Source: Cernens ardua (lineage in GTDB: Bacteria; Pseudomonadota; Gammaproteobacteria; Pseudomonadales; Halomonadaceae). Taken from it: a stretch of DNA of 64,000 nucleotides. The position numbers and the translations under genes were made by a program. Each line of letters opens with the position of its first letter. Positions within the stretch are counted from its first letter, which is position 1. The stretch covers positions 62,001 through 126,000 of the forward strand of contig NZ_JBPCZH010000001.1 in NCBI RefSeq assembly GCF_051251085.1, given 5' to 3'. Of the stretch, positions 38,089-47,021 are shown piece by piece. The notes beneath the pieces are model-generated. The model had not been told where the DNA came from and made no database searches. It saw only the letters and a program-made list of their open reading frames with translations.

Positions 38089-38090
38089 AT
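38050..38090 (+). promoter_or_regulatory. 12-bp inverted repeat sequestering the ribosome binding site and start codon
   Basis: ATGATGATGCTC (38050-38061) and GAGCATCATCAT (38079-38090) are exact reverse complements with a 17-nt loop. The right arm covers the last G-A-G of AGGAG (38077-38081) and the first two bases of the ATG at 38089. Folded mRNA would hide the initiation site. Confidence 0.6.
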
Positions 38091-39189
38091 GTCATTGGCA
38101 CCTTTTATCGTTCGGCCCGGCCCGCAGGAATATGAATGCCGTATTGGTGTTTTGGATACATTGCCGGAACGCCTCAAGGCTCATGGCGTGTCTCGTGTTG
38201 TATTGGTGCACGGGCATGTATCATGGGAAAACGCCAAACCTTTCCTGTCAGCGCTCTTCGAAAGTGAGATCGAGGTTACACAACATACATTCTGTGGAGA
38301 ATCCACGTATGCTGAGGTAGAGCGTGTAAAGGCGCTGGTCAATGAGACATCTGCCCAGGCCGTTATCGGTGTCGGTTCCGGCAAGTTGGTTGATGTTGTA
38401 AAGCATGTCGCCGAGGATATCCCACCGTTGTACTCTGTGCTGGTGCCCACTCTGGCCAGTAACTGTGCCCCCTGGGCTCCCTTGAGTGTGATGTACAGCA
38501 GTGAAGGCGTGTTTGAAAAGGTCGATTGGCTGAAGAAGGAGGTGGGACTCTTGCTGGTCGATCCCCGTATCGTCATTACTGCCCCCAAAAAATATCTGGT
38601 GGCCGGTATCGGCGATACGATTGCCAAATGGTATGAATCAGAAAAGATTTTGGCTCAGCAGGAAACGCAGGCCAGTGCATTTCTGAAAGCGGCTCGTGCG
38701 CAAGCCTACGTCTGTAAGCAAACCATGGTTGACAAGGGAGATCAGGCTGTTGCGGATCGTGATGCTCAAGAGGTCACGGATACGTTCGTGGAAGTTGCTG
38801 AAATCATTATTGCGATCAGTGGGTTGGTAGGGGGCTTTGGTGATGCCTATGCCCGTGCCACACTGGCGCATGCTATCCACGATGCAATTACAGCCTTTCC
38901 CGAGACGCATGATTTTCTGCATGGGACCAAAGTAGCTTATGGTGTGATGGTAAATCTGGCCTATGAACATAAATGGGATGAAATTGACAAGTTGATTCCC
39001 TTTTATGAGACCTTGCAGCTTCCAAAAAAACTGTCTGACATGAATCTGGGCTATCTGAATGAAGCGCAGTTACGACAAATGGCGCAGGATGCGCAGGAAG
39101 ATGATCTGTTAAAAGTTTCCTTCTACGAAACCACACCTGAACTGATTTATCAGGCTGTCGTTGATTTGGAGAATCACTTCAAGCAATAA
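38089..39189 (+). CDS. Iron-containing/glycerol dehydrogenase family oxidoreductase (HcxA-like)
   Basis: 366-aa NAD(P)-dependent dehydrogenase of the iron-containing ADH superfamily. The nucleotide-binding GVGSGKLVDVVK is present, and metal-ligand positions are seen at Asp in GIGDTIAKW, His in LAHAIHD and His in HDFLHGTKVAYG. The sequence style matches the GldA/HcxA (YbdH) branch, which reduces 2-oxo acids to hydroxy acids in E. coli. The substrate here is inferred only. The start at 38089 has AGGAG 7 nt upstream; an upstream ATG at 38050 is the left arm of the inverted repeat. Confidence 0.85.
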   Translation: MSLAPFIVRPGPQEYECRIGVLDTLPERLKAHGVSRVVLVHGHVSWENAKPFLSALFESEIEVTQHTFCGESTYAEVERVKALVNETSAQAVIGVGSGKLVDVVKHVAEDIPPLYSVLVPTLASNCAPWAPLSVMYSSEGVFEKVDWLKKEVGLLLVDPRIVITAPKKYLVAGIGDTIAKWYESEKILAQQETQASAFLKAARAQAYVCKQTMVDKGDQAVADRDAQEVTDTFVEVAEIIIAISGLVGGFGDAYARATLAHAIHDAITAFPETHDFLHGTKVAYGVMVNLAYEHKWDEIDKLIPFYETLQLPKKLSDMNLGYLNEAQLRQMAQDAQEDDLLKVSFYETTPELIYQAVVDLENHFKQ

Positions 39190-39283
39190 AATCCGATTGT
39201 GAGAGGATAATTGCGGATCATTCGGATTGCCTACCGGGCATGCCTTACGGTTAAGGTTGCGCATCATTCTGGAATCATCGATG

Positions 39284-39314
39284 AAAAAGGGCGATCGTAC
39301 ATACGATCGCCCTT
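39284..39314 (-). terminator. Terminator of the nucleoside hydrolase-ribokinase unit
   Basis: Perfect 13-bp stem AAGGGCGATCGTA (39287-39299) with TACGATCGCCCTT (39302-39314), 2-nt loop. On the minus strand it runs into TTTTTCAT. It may also slow rightward transcripts of the HcxA-like gene. Confidence 0.85.
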
Positions 39315-39349
39315 GCCCTATTTGGATGTTCTTTTTCTCAAAAGACAAT

Positions 39350-40294
39350 TCATGCAGTGAGAATGGACTCCATCCAATCCACGGCGGCTTCCGCTTGCAC
39401 ATCAAAGCATACCTCGACGACTCCGCTTTGCTTCCAGCGCTCATCCGGATAGTCACGTGCTTCTTCGGCAAATAGTGTCAGCCCTTCTGCTGGGCCTTCG
39501 GTAATGACGCTCAAATAACCGCGGCGAGTGGTGAAGAGCTCCGGTTTTTGTAGCCATGCAACAGCGACGCTGTCGTGAGGGCAGCACCCTTCGATGCCCA
39601 ATGCGCCACGATAAAACTCGGCGTAGAAATCGAAGCCGTTTTGCAGTACGTCGCCCAATGCACCTTGTGCCTTTGCAATGCGCTTCATTCGCTCGGGCGA
39701 AATCAGTGTCTTATGCGTCACATCCAGCCCAACCAACGTAATGGGCCAGCCAGCAGTAAGCACTCGTTTCGCAGCATGTGGATCAGAAAATATATTGGCT
39801 TCGGCAGCAGGGGTAACGTTCCCACCCTGATGGATTGAGCCACCCATGACGACTACGCGTTTCACTCGATCCTTGACGCTGGGGTCGATTTGAAGGGCTG
39901 TGGCCAGATTCCCCAAAGGTCCAACCGCGACCAGTGTTATTTCACCGGGGCGTTTGCGTGTCTCTTCGACAATAAACTCAGCCGCCGTTTTATCGACAGG
40001 CGTTGAGGTCACTTCTGGTAACGATTGATTGCCCAGTCCATCCTTGCCATGTATCCAGTCAGGTACAGGGAAGGGACGTTTGACCAACGGTGCAGCTGCC
40101 CCTTGTGCGACAGGAATGGATTGACCTGCCAGCTGTGAAAGCAAGAGCGCATTGCGTGTGGCGGTTTCGATATGGACATTACCGAAAGTAGTCGTCAAGC
40201 CCACAACCTCAATGTCAGGGTCTGCCATGATGAGGGCAATGGCCTGTGAATCATCAACCCCCGGATCAGTATCAAAAATAATGGGAGTGGACAT
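39350..40294 (-). CDS. Ribonucleoside hydrolase (IunH/Rih family)
   Basis: 314-aa Ca-dependent nucleoside hydrolase that splits ribonucleosides to base and ribose. The active-site DTDPGVDD lies at residues 8-15 and the family segment GPLGNLATAL is present, with CCPHDSVAVAW bearing the catalytic His/Asp near the C-terminus. RihA, RihB and RihC cannot be separated by eye. AGGAG lies 6 nt before the ATG. It lies 82 bp after the ribokinase gene on the same strand, so hydrolysis and ribose phosphorylation are probably linked in one operon. Confidence 0.9.
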   Translation of the reverse strand: MSTPIIFDTDPGVDDSQAIALIMADPDIEVVGLTTTFGNVHIETATRNALLLSQLAGQSIPVAQGAAAPLVKRPFPVPDWIHGKDGLGNQSLPEVTSTPVDKTAAEFIVEETRKRPGEITLVAVGPLGNLATALQIDPSVKDRVKRVVVMGGSIHQGGNVTPAAEANIFSDPHAAKRVLTAGWPITLVGLDVTHKTLISPERMKRIAKAQGALGDVLQNGFDFYAEFYRGALGIEGCCPHDSVAVAWLQKPELFTTRRGYLSVITEGPAEGLTLFAEEARDYPDERWKQSGVVEVCFDVQAEAAVDWMESILTA

Positions 40295-40376
40295 GAATGG
40301 CTCCTGTTGTTTTGGTTAATAAACGTTTTGGTTAATGAATGTTTTGGCAAATGAGTGAGTTAATCGATGATTGTCT

Positions 40377-41309
40377 TCAGGACTGAGTATTGAGGAACTC
40401 ATCAACTGCGGATTTTTCCGGAATACTGGGGGCTGCGCCTTCTTTTTGTACACATAACGCAGAAGCGGCGCGTGCCAGGGTAAGAGCATCCTCAACCGTT
40501 TCCCCTGAATCACGTGCAGCGAGGAAATAACCTACAAAGGTATCTCCTGCACCTGTGGTATCTTTTGCATTTACCTTGAATGCTGCCTGCTGCACGCGTT
40601 TTTCACCATGCGCGTACAATACGCCGGTACTCCCCAACGTTAGAATGATCTCTGGAAGAGGGAAGTGGTGTGTCAGCCGCTCTGCCAAAGCTTCCGCGGT
40701 GGTATCCTTAAACTCTTTTGACCTTGTCAGAGGATCCTGAACGGCGTCCAGAAGTTGCCATGCTTCGCCTTCATTAAGAAACAGCAGGGTTAGCCTGTTC
40801 AACGGAAGCTGTGCGATCCGTGAGTCCATGGGCGCCGGGTTGAGCGCGATCTTCAGGCCTTGTGCCAAGGCATGGTGAATGATGTCATCAAGATGTGAAC
40901 ATTCGTTTTGTGCCAGTAGCCAGTCTTGTACAGTCGCTGACTTCAATACTGTTTTGATGTCATCCTGCGGTATCGCATGGTTTGCGCCGGGAAACAGCAC
41001 AATTGCATTTTCTGCTGCATCATCGACCTGGATGAAGGTGTGCCCGCTGGGCGTATTGTCCAGCATAGCAATATGATTCGTGATGACGCGCGACTCTTTT
41101 AGATAATCGACAACCCATTGATCTTCATGGCCCAACGCTCCCAGATGAGTGATATGTTGCCCTGCGCGGGCTATGGCGAGGCTTTGATTTGAGCCTTTTC
41201 CTCCCAGGACCCGATCATAGCCAGTACTTGCCAGCGTTTCACCGGGTCGAACCAGGTGGGGAACGCGATAAACATTGTCGATGTTGATGGAGCCGTAGTT
41301 ATAAATCAT
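40377..41309 (-). CDS. rbsK: Ribokinase (PfkB family)
   Basis: 310-aa sugar kinase that makes ribose-5-phosphate from ribose and ATP. PfkB signatures: GGKGSNQSLAIARAG near residue 36 and DTTGAGDTFVGYF with the catalytic Asp. The N-terminus begins YGSINIDNVYRVPHL, typical of ribokinases. With the nucleoside hydrolase downstream, it would feed ribose from salvaged nucleosides into the pentose phosphate pathway. No transporter or RbsR is next to it. The ribosome binding site is weak. The 82-bp spacer to the hydrolase holds a degenerate GTTTTGGTTAAT repeat. Confidence 0.88.
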   Translation of the reverse strand: MIYNYGSINIDNVYRVPHLVRPGETLASTGYDRVLGGKGSNQSLAIARAGQHITHLGALGHEDQWVVDYLKESRVITNHIAMLDNTPSGHTFIQVDDAAENAIVLFPGANHAIPQDDIKTVLKSATVQDWLLAQNECSHLDDIIHHALAQGLKIALNPAPMDSRIAQLPLNRLTLLFLNEGEAWQLLDAVQDPLTRSKEFKDTTAEALAERLTHHFPLPEIILTLGSTGVLYAHGEKRVQQAAFKVNAKDTTGAGDTFVGYFLAARDSGETVEDALTLARAASALCVQKEGAAPSIPEKSAVDEFLNTQS

Positions 41310-41466
41310 CAGTTATACATCATCTTTTTTTCAACGAAGCGTTGTTATAGTTAAAGGTAGAGGAGAACCGCCAGCAAGGCATTGTTGTCAGCAATGTGAT
41401 AGTAGCAGGCTGACAGGGGTAGAGTGCCGCGGCCTTTTCTCGGCCATTTATAGGTGTTGCCTGTCA

Positions 41467-42075
41467 TTAGCGGGAAATCCAGCCCCGCTTGATCAAGGGG
41501 GCAAAGAGTACCTGATACACCTTGCGTGCGCACTGGTAGAGCGCAGGCATGTAGAATCCATTGAGTCGATAGGCGAGGGCAGAGCTAATGAGGGCCACCA
41601 CTGTGCCGCCTACCATATCCATGGGAAAATGCACGCCAAGGAAGACACGTGACCAACCGATCAACAGGCCCAATAGGGCGATGCCGATACCCAGCTTTCG
41701 CGTTTCCCATTGATATATCAGGCTAAAGGCCACTGTCATGACAATGGTCATGTGGTCACTCGGAAATGATGCATCCGGGCGGTGATGAAGGAATGTGTGG
41801 CCGATCGGTATCATGAATGGCCGCGGAGAAAACCAGAAGTGAGCAATCAATGCATTGATCAACAAAGCGCAACCGCAACCTACCAAAGCCCTTAACATGG
41901 GTTGCTGTTGCTGTTTGTCTCGCCTGATCCAGCCAAGCACAAGGATGACAGGAATAATCATGATGGCATACACAGCCAAAATATACGCCAGCCACATTAA
42001 CCAATCCGGTGTCAGTGTGTTGGCGTTTACAATGCGGAACCAATCATAATTCAACGCGTCCATGAGGCGGATCAT
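41467..42075 (-). CDS. PAP2 family phosphatase, BcrC/YbjG-like undecaprenyl pyrophosphatase
   Basis: 202-aa multi-helix membrane phosphatase with the BcrC-type motif set: WFSPRPF, ASFPSDHMT (SDH instead of SGH) and SRVFLGVHFPMDMVGG. Proteins with this arrangement (B. subtilis BcrC, E. coli YbjG) dephosphorylate undecaprenyl diphosphate on the outer face of the inner membrane. It would be a second such enzyme besides UppP in this window. The N-terminus DALNYDWFRIVNA is also typical. Start uncertain between ATG 42075 and ATG 42063. Confidence 0.85.
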   Translation of the reverse strand: MIRLMDALNYDWFRIVNANTLTPDWLMWLAYILAVYAIMIIPVILVLGWIRRDKQQQQPMLRALVGCGCALLINALIAHFWFSPRPFMIPIGHTFLHHRPDASFPSDHMTIVMTVAFSLIYQWETRKLGIGIALLGLLIGWSRVFLGVHFPMDMVGGTVVALISSALAYRLNGFYMPALYQCARKVYQVLFAPLIKRGWISR

Positions 42076-42858
42076 CCATGCATTCTTTCAAATTGATGTA
42101 GTGCGCTGCTTGGTGTAAAAGCGAGCTACCGTAATGGGTATGGTATCGGCCTACCCCCAGTGCCTGATGATAATGTGCGAGACAGAACGCGAACATACTC
42201 AAGTGGGCGATACTCTTTAATATATACATATCCATTTTATGTATACATGGAAAAAGGCTGACCCTTTAGGCTTATCGTCTCTGTCATTACATATTCAATC
42301 GGGCAAGAGTAGCTCGGATGAACAACGAATTGAATGTTTTGACCCCAATTTTTTTGATTTGTCGCGTAAAATTTCCCAATAACCGAAAAGCATCTGTATT
42401 TCATGGAAATATGCCCAGTATTCTTTCGGTGTGGTATAGTGTCTGGCTATGTAATAAATGCCGTGCTTCTACAGAGAGCGATGTGTATTTTACCCTGCTC
42501 ACCACGCGCCTCTGATAGAATTCCCATCTCAAGAGGGGAGGCAGGGTAGCGGGTGGAATTATCCGGGTGAGATTATTCGAGGCCATCTTATAGCGTGTGG
42601 CTCTCTAAAGTGTTGAATAATAGAGAGATGAATCATGGCTTAATATCGCTTGTCCATAGGCTATGAATTTTCGAAATCATCCCCATATTTAACATGTAGC
42701 CAGTACAACGCCTTTCTGTATGGAGTTCCGTCCATGCAAAAGGAACACAGCTTCTTGCAAACCACCCTTGTGGATCATGCTTTTTGGTAATGCCAGGGTG
42801 TTTTGTAATGTAAATGTGTATAGCAATTTCCGATTGTTTATTTTGGGTGGAACCTTCC
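42076..42858. other. Intergenic region upstream of fmdB with a possible structured RNA
   Basis: 783 bp with no supportable ORF. Between 42431 and 42571 there is an extended -10 element (TGGTATAGT), then long-range complementary arms TACCCTGC (42491-42498) with GCAGGGTA (42541-42548), and CTCACC (42498-42503) with GGTGAG (42566-42571), which would compete. It could be a leader RNA or small RNA. Confidence 0.35.
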
Positions 42859-43089
42859 ATGCCGATTTATGAATATGAATGCCGCGATTGCGGAAAGCAT
42901 CTTGAAAAACTGCAACGTATGAATGCAGCCCCATTGACGACTTGCCCTTTCTGTCATAAGGAAGGATTGCACCGATTGATCTCGGCTGCCGGTTTTCGAC
43001 TGGCGGGAGATGGATGGTATGAAACGGACTTCAAGAAGTCTGACAAGCACAATCTGGCGGGCGATAGCGGCGGATCAGGTAATAACTAA
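42859..43089 (+). CDS. FmdB family zinc-ribbon protein
   Basis: 76-aa protein with two Cys pairs (Cys8-x2-Cys11 and Cys29-x2-Cys32) after the hallmark start MPIYEYECRDCG. It is a small zinc ribbon often annotated as a regulator, but its function is not established. The start at 42859 fits the family; the frame extends 15 codons upstream. Placement immediately before aspS is a conserved neighbourhood in pseudomonads and relatives, which supports the call. Confidence 0.9.
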   Translation: MPIYEYECRDCGKHLEKLQRMNAAPLTTCPFCHKEGLHRLISAAGFRLAGDGWYETDFKKSDKHNLAGDSGGSGNN

Positions 43090-43205
43090 CTGATATCTGT
43101 CAATGGCTGAAGTGATACGAGCACGACACATTGCCGCTGTATTATGCGTCACGAACAGCACTACTGAATTGAATACAAGACACACCATTGGTAACGGGAA
43201 TTAAC

Positions 43206-44969
43206 ATGCGAAGTCATTATAGCGGCCAGCTAAATGAAGAACTGGTCGGTCAGCAAGTGACCCTTTGTGGTTGGGTCCATCGTCGCCGTGATCACGGCGG
43301 TGTTATTTTTCTCGATTTGCGTGATCGCACCGGGATCGCTCAGGTTGTTGTTGATCCGGATACCCCGGACGCTTTTGCCAATGCTGACCGCGCGCGTAAT
43401 GAGTTTGTATTGAAAGTTACGGGTAAAGTGCGCCTTCGCCCTGAAGGAACTCAGAACCCTGATAAACCGACTGGCATGATCGAAGTGCTGGCGAAAGAGG
43501 TCGAAGTACTGAATACCTCGAAAACGCCGCCATTCCAGCTGGACGATCATGGCAAGGTCGGTGAAGACGTTCGTCTCAAGTACCGTTATATCGACTTGCG
43601 CCGTCCGGAAATGATCGATCGTCTGCGCTTGCGTTCCAAAATCAGTCACAGCATTCGTGCCTATCTCGAAGAAAATGGTTTTCTTGATATTGAAACACCG
43701 ATTCTGACGCGTGCAACCCCTGAAGGTGCGCGCGACTATCTGGTGCCCAGTCGCGTCTATCCGGGCAGTTTTTATGCTCTGCCTCAGTCGCCCCAGCTGT
43801 TCAAGCAGCTGTTAATGGTGGGTGGTATTGACCGCTATTATCAGGTAGCCAAATGCTTCCGTGATGAAGACTTGCGTGCAGATCGTCAGCCTGAATTTAC
43901 CCAGATCGATATCGAGGCCTCTTTTATCGATGAAGAGGAGATCATGTCGATTACCGAGACAATGATCCGTCGCTTGTTCAAGGAAGCCATCGATGTAGAA
44001 CTCCCTGAGTTCCCACGGATGCCTTACTCCGAGGCCATGAATCGTTATGGTTCGGACAAGCCGGACATGCGCATTCCGCTGGAGCTGGTGGATGTGTCTG
44101 ATCTGATGTCCAGGGTCGATTTCAAGGTCTTCTCGGCTCCAGCCAATGCTGATGATGGTCGTGTTGCGGCGCTTAAAGTAAGCGGTGGTGCTTCACTGTC
44201 ACGCAAGCAGATCGACGACTACACGAACTTCGTCGGTGTATATGGCGCGAAAGGGCTGGCGTGGATCAAGGTTAACGAACGTGCGAAAGGGCTTGAAGGC
44301 CTGCAGTCGCCGATCGTTAAATTCATGGCAGATGTGGTCGATGAGCTTCTTGACCGTGTGGATGCCCAGGATGGGGATATCATCTTCTTCGGTGCAGACA
44401 AGACTCGCATTGTAAATGATGCACTGGGTGCCTTGCGTGTCAAATTGGGTGAAGATCTTGACCTTTACACTGCAGATTGGGCTCCGTTGTGGGTCGTTGA
44501 CTTCCCGATGTTCGAAGTGGATGACGCTGGAAAATTATCTGCGATTCACCATCCCTTCACAGCGCCTTCCGGTAGTGTGGAAGAGGTGCGTAAGGATCCG
44601 GTCAACGCGCTGTCTCGTGCCTATGACATGGTGCTGAATGGTTGTGAAATCGGCGGTGGGTCTATCCGTATTCACGATCAGGCGATGCAGAGCGCTGTTT
44701 TTGACATTCTTGGCATTAGTGATGAAGAAGCAGACGAGAAATTCGGCTTTCTGCTGAATGCCCTTCAGTATGGTGCACCACCCCATGGTGGCCTGGCCTT
44801 CGGCTTCGATCGATTGGTCATGCTCATGGTGGGCGCAAAAACCATTCGTGATGTTATGGCGTTCCCGAAAACACAAACGGCCTCTGACATGATGACGGAA
44901 GCCCCTGGTGAAGTACCTGCTCAGTCTCTCAAAGAGCTGGGTCTGCGGGTTCGCCCCAAGGCAGAGTAG
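43206..44969 (+). CDS. aspS: Aspartyl-tRNA synthetase
   Basis: 587-aa bacterial-type class II synthetase. It has an N-terminal anticodon-binding OB fold (VTLCGWVHRRRDHGG), class II motif 2 region FRDEDLRADRQPEFTQIDIE, the bacterial insertion domain, and motif 3 GLAFGFDRLVMLM. The start at 43206 (MRSHYSGQ) matches the family; an upstream in-frame ATG at 43188 does not. I cannot tell from sequence alone whether it also charges tRNA-Asn. Terminated by the hairpin at 45012-45053. Confidence 0.97.
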   Translation: MRSHYSGQLNEELVGQQVTLCGWVHRRRDHGGVIFLDLRDRTGIAQVVVDPDTPDAFANADRARNEFVLKVTGKVRLRPEGTQNPDKPTGMIEVLAKEVEVLNTSKTPPFQLDDHGKVGEDVRLKYRYIDLRRPEMIDRLRLRSKISHSIRAYLEENGFLDIETPILTRATPEGARDYLVPSRVYPGSFYALPQSPQLFKQLLMVGGIDRYYQVAKCFRDEDLRADRQPEFTQIDIEASFIDEEEIMSITETMIRRLFKEAIDVELPEFPRMPYSEAMNRYGSDKPDMRIPLELVDVSDLMSRVDFKVFSAPANADDGRVAALKVSGGASLSRKQIDDYTNFVGVYGAKGLAWIKVNERAKGLEGLQSPIVKFMADVVDELLDRVDAQDGDIIFFGADKTRIVNDALGALRVKLGEDLDLYTADWAPLWVVDFPMFEVDDAGKLSAIHHPFTAPSGSVEEVRKDPVNALSRAYDMVLNGCEIGGGSIRIHDQAMQSAVFDILGISDEEADEKFGFLLNALQYGAPPHGGLAFGFDRLVMLMVGAKTIRDVMAFPKTQTASDMMTEAPGEVPAQSLKELGLRVRPKAE

Positions 44970-45011
44970 TATCGTGTTATCAGGGCATCGTGACAGGCGA
45001 TGCCCTCGTTG

Positions 45012-45053
45012 AAAACGTATTGTATCCTCGGGTGCAATACGTTTTGTTGTTTA
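45012..45053 (+). terminator. Terminator of aspS
   Basis: Perfect 11-bp stem AAAACGTATTG (45012-45022) with CAATACGTTTT (45035-45045), then GTTGTTTA. A second hairpin without T-run, AGGGCATCG/CGATGCCCT, sits just before it at 44982-45006. Confidence 0.7.
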
Positions 45054-45154
45054 ATGCACTATATCCAAATGCATATTGAAATACAGAAATACACATACGT
45101 TGAATGCTATTGCCTAATGCCGGCTGAACATTTGATGAAGGTATGGGAGGTTTT

Positions 45155-45901
45155 ATGGCGGGCCACAGTAAATGGGCCAACACCAAGCATCGTAAAGCGG
45201 CGCAGGATGCCAAGCGTGGCAAGATTTTTACCAAGCTGATTCGTGAACTGACAGTCGCTGCACGTCAGGGAGGCGGAGACCCTGCATCCAATCCGCGGTT
45301 GCGCGCTGCCATCGATAAGGCGCTCTCCAGCAACATGACAAAGGATACCGTTCAGCGTGCAGTTGACCGGGGTGCCGGTAATGCCGACGGTGAGCAAATG
45401 GATGAGCTTGTCTACGAAGGCTATGGGCCTGAAGGCGTCGCGGTGCTGGTTGAGTGTATGACAGACAATCGTAATCGCACGGCATCGGATGTTCGCCATG
45501 CCTTTAGCAAGTTTGGAGGGAATCTGGGCACCTCCAACTCTGTGGCTTTTCTTTTTGAAGAACAGGGGCGCCTGGGCTTTGCGGCAGGTGCGGATGATGA
45601 ACGTATCATGGAAACTGCACTTGAAGCAGGCGCTGAAGATGTGACTGAACAGGACGATGGCCTACTGGTCGTTACCACCCCCGCGGAGTTTGGTGTGGTC
45701 AAGGATGCTTTCGAGTCTACCGGGCTCACGCCTGATCATAGTGAGGTGGGAAAATATCCGGCCAACTATACTACCATTAGTGATGTTGATCTGGGGCAAC
45801 GTGTGATGAAGCTGATAGATTGGCTGGAAGATCTTGATGATGTTCAGAATGTGTATACCAATGCTGACTTCACCGATGATGTTCTGGAGGCAATGGCGTG
45901 A
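45155..45901 (+). CDS. yebC: YebC/PmpR family protein (TACO1-like)
   Basis: 248-aa three-domain protein, MAGHSKWANTKHRKAAQDAKRG at the start being diagnostic. Members were long called transcriptional regulators and are now linked to relief of ribosome stalling at proline stretches. The start at 45155 has GGGAGG just upstream; the ATG at 45143 contains that ribosome binding site itself. The stop overlaps the GTG of ruvC by 4 nt. Confidence 0.96.
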   Translation: MAGHSKWANTKHRKAAQDAKRGKIFTKLIRELTVAARQGGGDPASNPRLRAAIDKALSSNMTKDTVQRAVDRGAGNADGEQMDELVYEGYGPEGVAVLVECMTDNRNRTASDVRHAFSKFGGNLGTSNSVAFLFEEQGRLGFAAGADDERIMETALEAGAEDVTEQDDGLLVVTTPAEFGVVKDAFESTGLTPDHSEVGKYPANYTTISDVDLGQRVMKLIDWLEDLDDVQNVYTNADFTDDVLEAMA

Positions 45902-46440
45902 TTCTACTGGGTATCGATCCGGGCTCAAGACGTACAGGCTATGGCGTGATTGATGCTTCTTCGGCTCAGCCTACCTACGTCGCCAGTGGTTTTATTCGGA
46001 TTGATGCCGAGGATTTGGCTCAGCGTCTGGCACAGGTCTATGCCGGTGTCGCCGAGCTGATCGCCTCTTATCGTCCCGCTGAATTTGCGATCGAACGCGT
46101 TTTCGTGGCGAAGAATGCCGATTCGGCGTTAAAGCTGGGGCAAGCAAGGGGTAGCGCGATTGTTTGCGCCGCCAACCATGGTTTACTTGTGCATGAGTAT
46201 GCGGCCACGCTGGTCAAACAAGTGGTGACCGGTAATGGAGGGGCAGATAAACCTGCCGTACAGCGAATGGTCATGGCTACTCTAAAACTCAATGGCCTAC
46301 CGCAGGCGGATGCTGCAGATGCTCTGGCTATCGCACTGACTCACTGTTACAGTCAACGAGGCATGCAGGTAAGGGGTGATACCAAGGCCAATTCCCGAAA
46401 ACGTGGAAGCCGGAATGCTTGGCGTTCCTATCGGCCTTGA
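45898..46440 (+). CDS. ruvC: Holliday junction resolvase RuvC
   Basis: 180-aa endonuclease that cuts Holliday junctions symmetrically with RuvAB. Catalytic acidic residues Asp7 (GIDPGSRRTGYG), Glu66 (AIERVF), Asp138 and Asp141 (QADAADALAIA) sit exactly at the E. coli numbers. It starts with GTG inside the yebC stop (GTGA), so translation is coupled. Unusually, ruvA follows only after 581 bp. Confidence 0.97.
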   Translation: MILLGIDPGSRRTGYGVIDASSAQPTYVASGFIRIDAEDLAQRLAQVYAGVAELIASYRPAEFAIERVFVAKNADSALKLGQARGSAIVCAANHGLLVHEYAATLVKQVVTGNGGADKPAVQRMVMATLKLNGLPQADAADALAIALTHCYSQRGMQVRGDTKANSRKRGSRNAWRSYRP

Positions 46441-47021
46441 AGTTGGCTGTACTTTTTTTTCAATTATTCCTTATCATTTTCCTTTCTGATTACGTCCTTC
46501 TCATCGCTCTTTCTTTTATCCACCAACATTTCCTGCACGTGATTTACCCAATCCAAACCACATTCTTTTGTCTTCATTCACTTATATTGGAACTTGAGAG
46601 CGCACCTGTTTTCTTGGCCTCTCTGCAATGTTGTGATGATATGTACTGATCCATCCATCAAATGCTATTCATATGAGTGCGTTTTTGTATATGCATTGCT
46701 AAACGGGTATTCGTAGTCAGATAGGATGAATATTGATAGAGCACTTAAACTCGAAGAGTCGTAAGAGTCGTTCTCTTCCTGTGACGTGATGTGAGTATCT
46801 GTCGTTTTGTTGTGTAGATGGCTGTAATGGCAGACAGTAGGGCAAATTCTTTTGTATACTGGAAAGAAATCCGACCAATGAACGAGCTAGCATATTGATA
46901 ACATTAACGTTGTTGTTATATCGATGAGATGTCGATGAGTTATCGCTGTGACCTCGCTGATGTGATCTTTCTACCAGGTAGCTCGTCTTGGCATGCATCC
47001 ATTAAAGGAAAATCGAGGACT
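46441..47021. other. 581-bp spacer splitting ruvC from ruvAB
   Basis: No supportable gene. The first ~130 bp are strongly pyrimidine-rich on the plus strand. No CTGT-N8-ACAG SOS box was found. A separate ruvA promoter is predicted at 46895-46922. Confidence 0.55.
46895..46922 (+). promoter_or_regulatory. Predicted promoter of ruvA
   Basis: TTGATA (46895-46900), a 16-bp spacer and TATATC (46917-46922). It would give ruvAB a leader of about 90 nt. The spacer and -10 region also contain an ATAACA/TGTTAT inverted pair. Confidence 0.45.

Noticed and set aside
46441..47021. LexA box controlling ruvAB
   Set aside because: No CTGT-N8-ACAG-like sequence found in the spacer.
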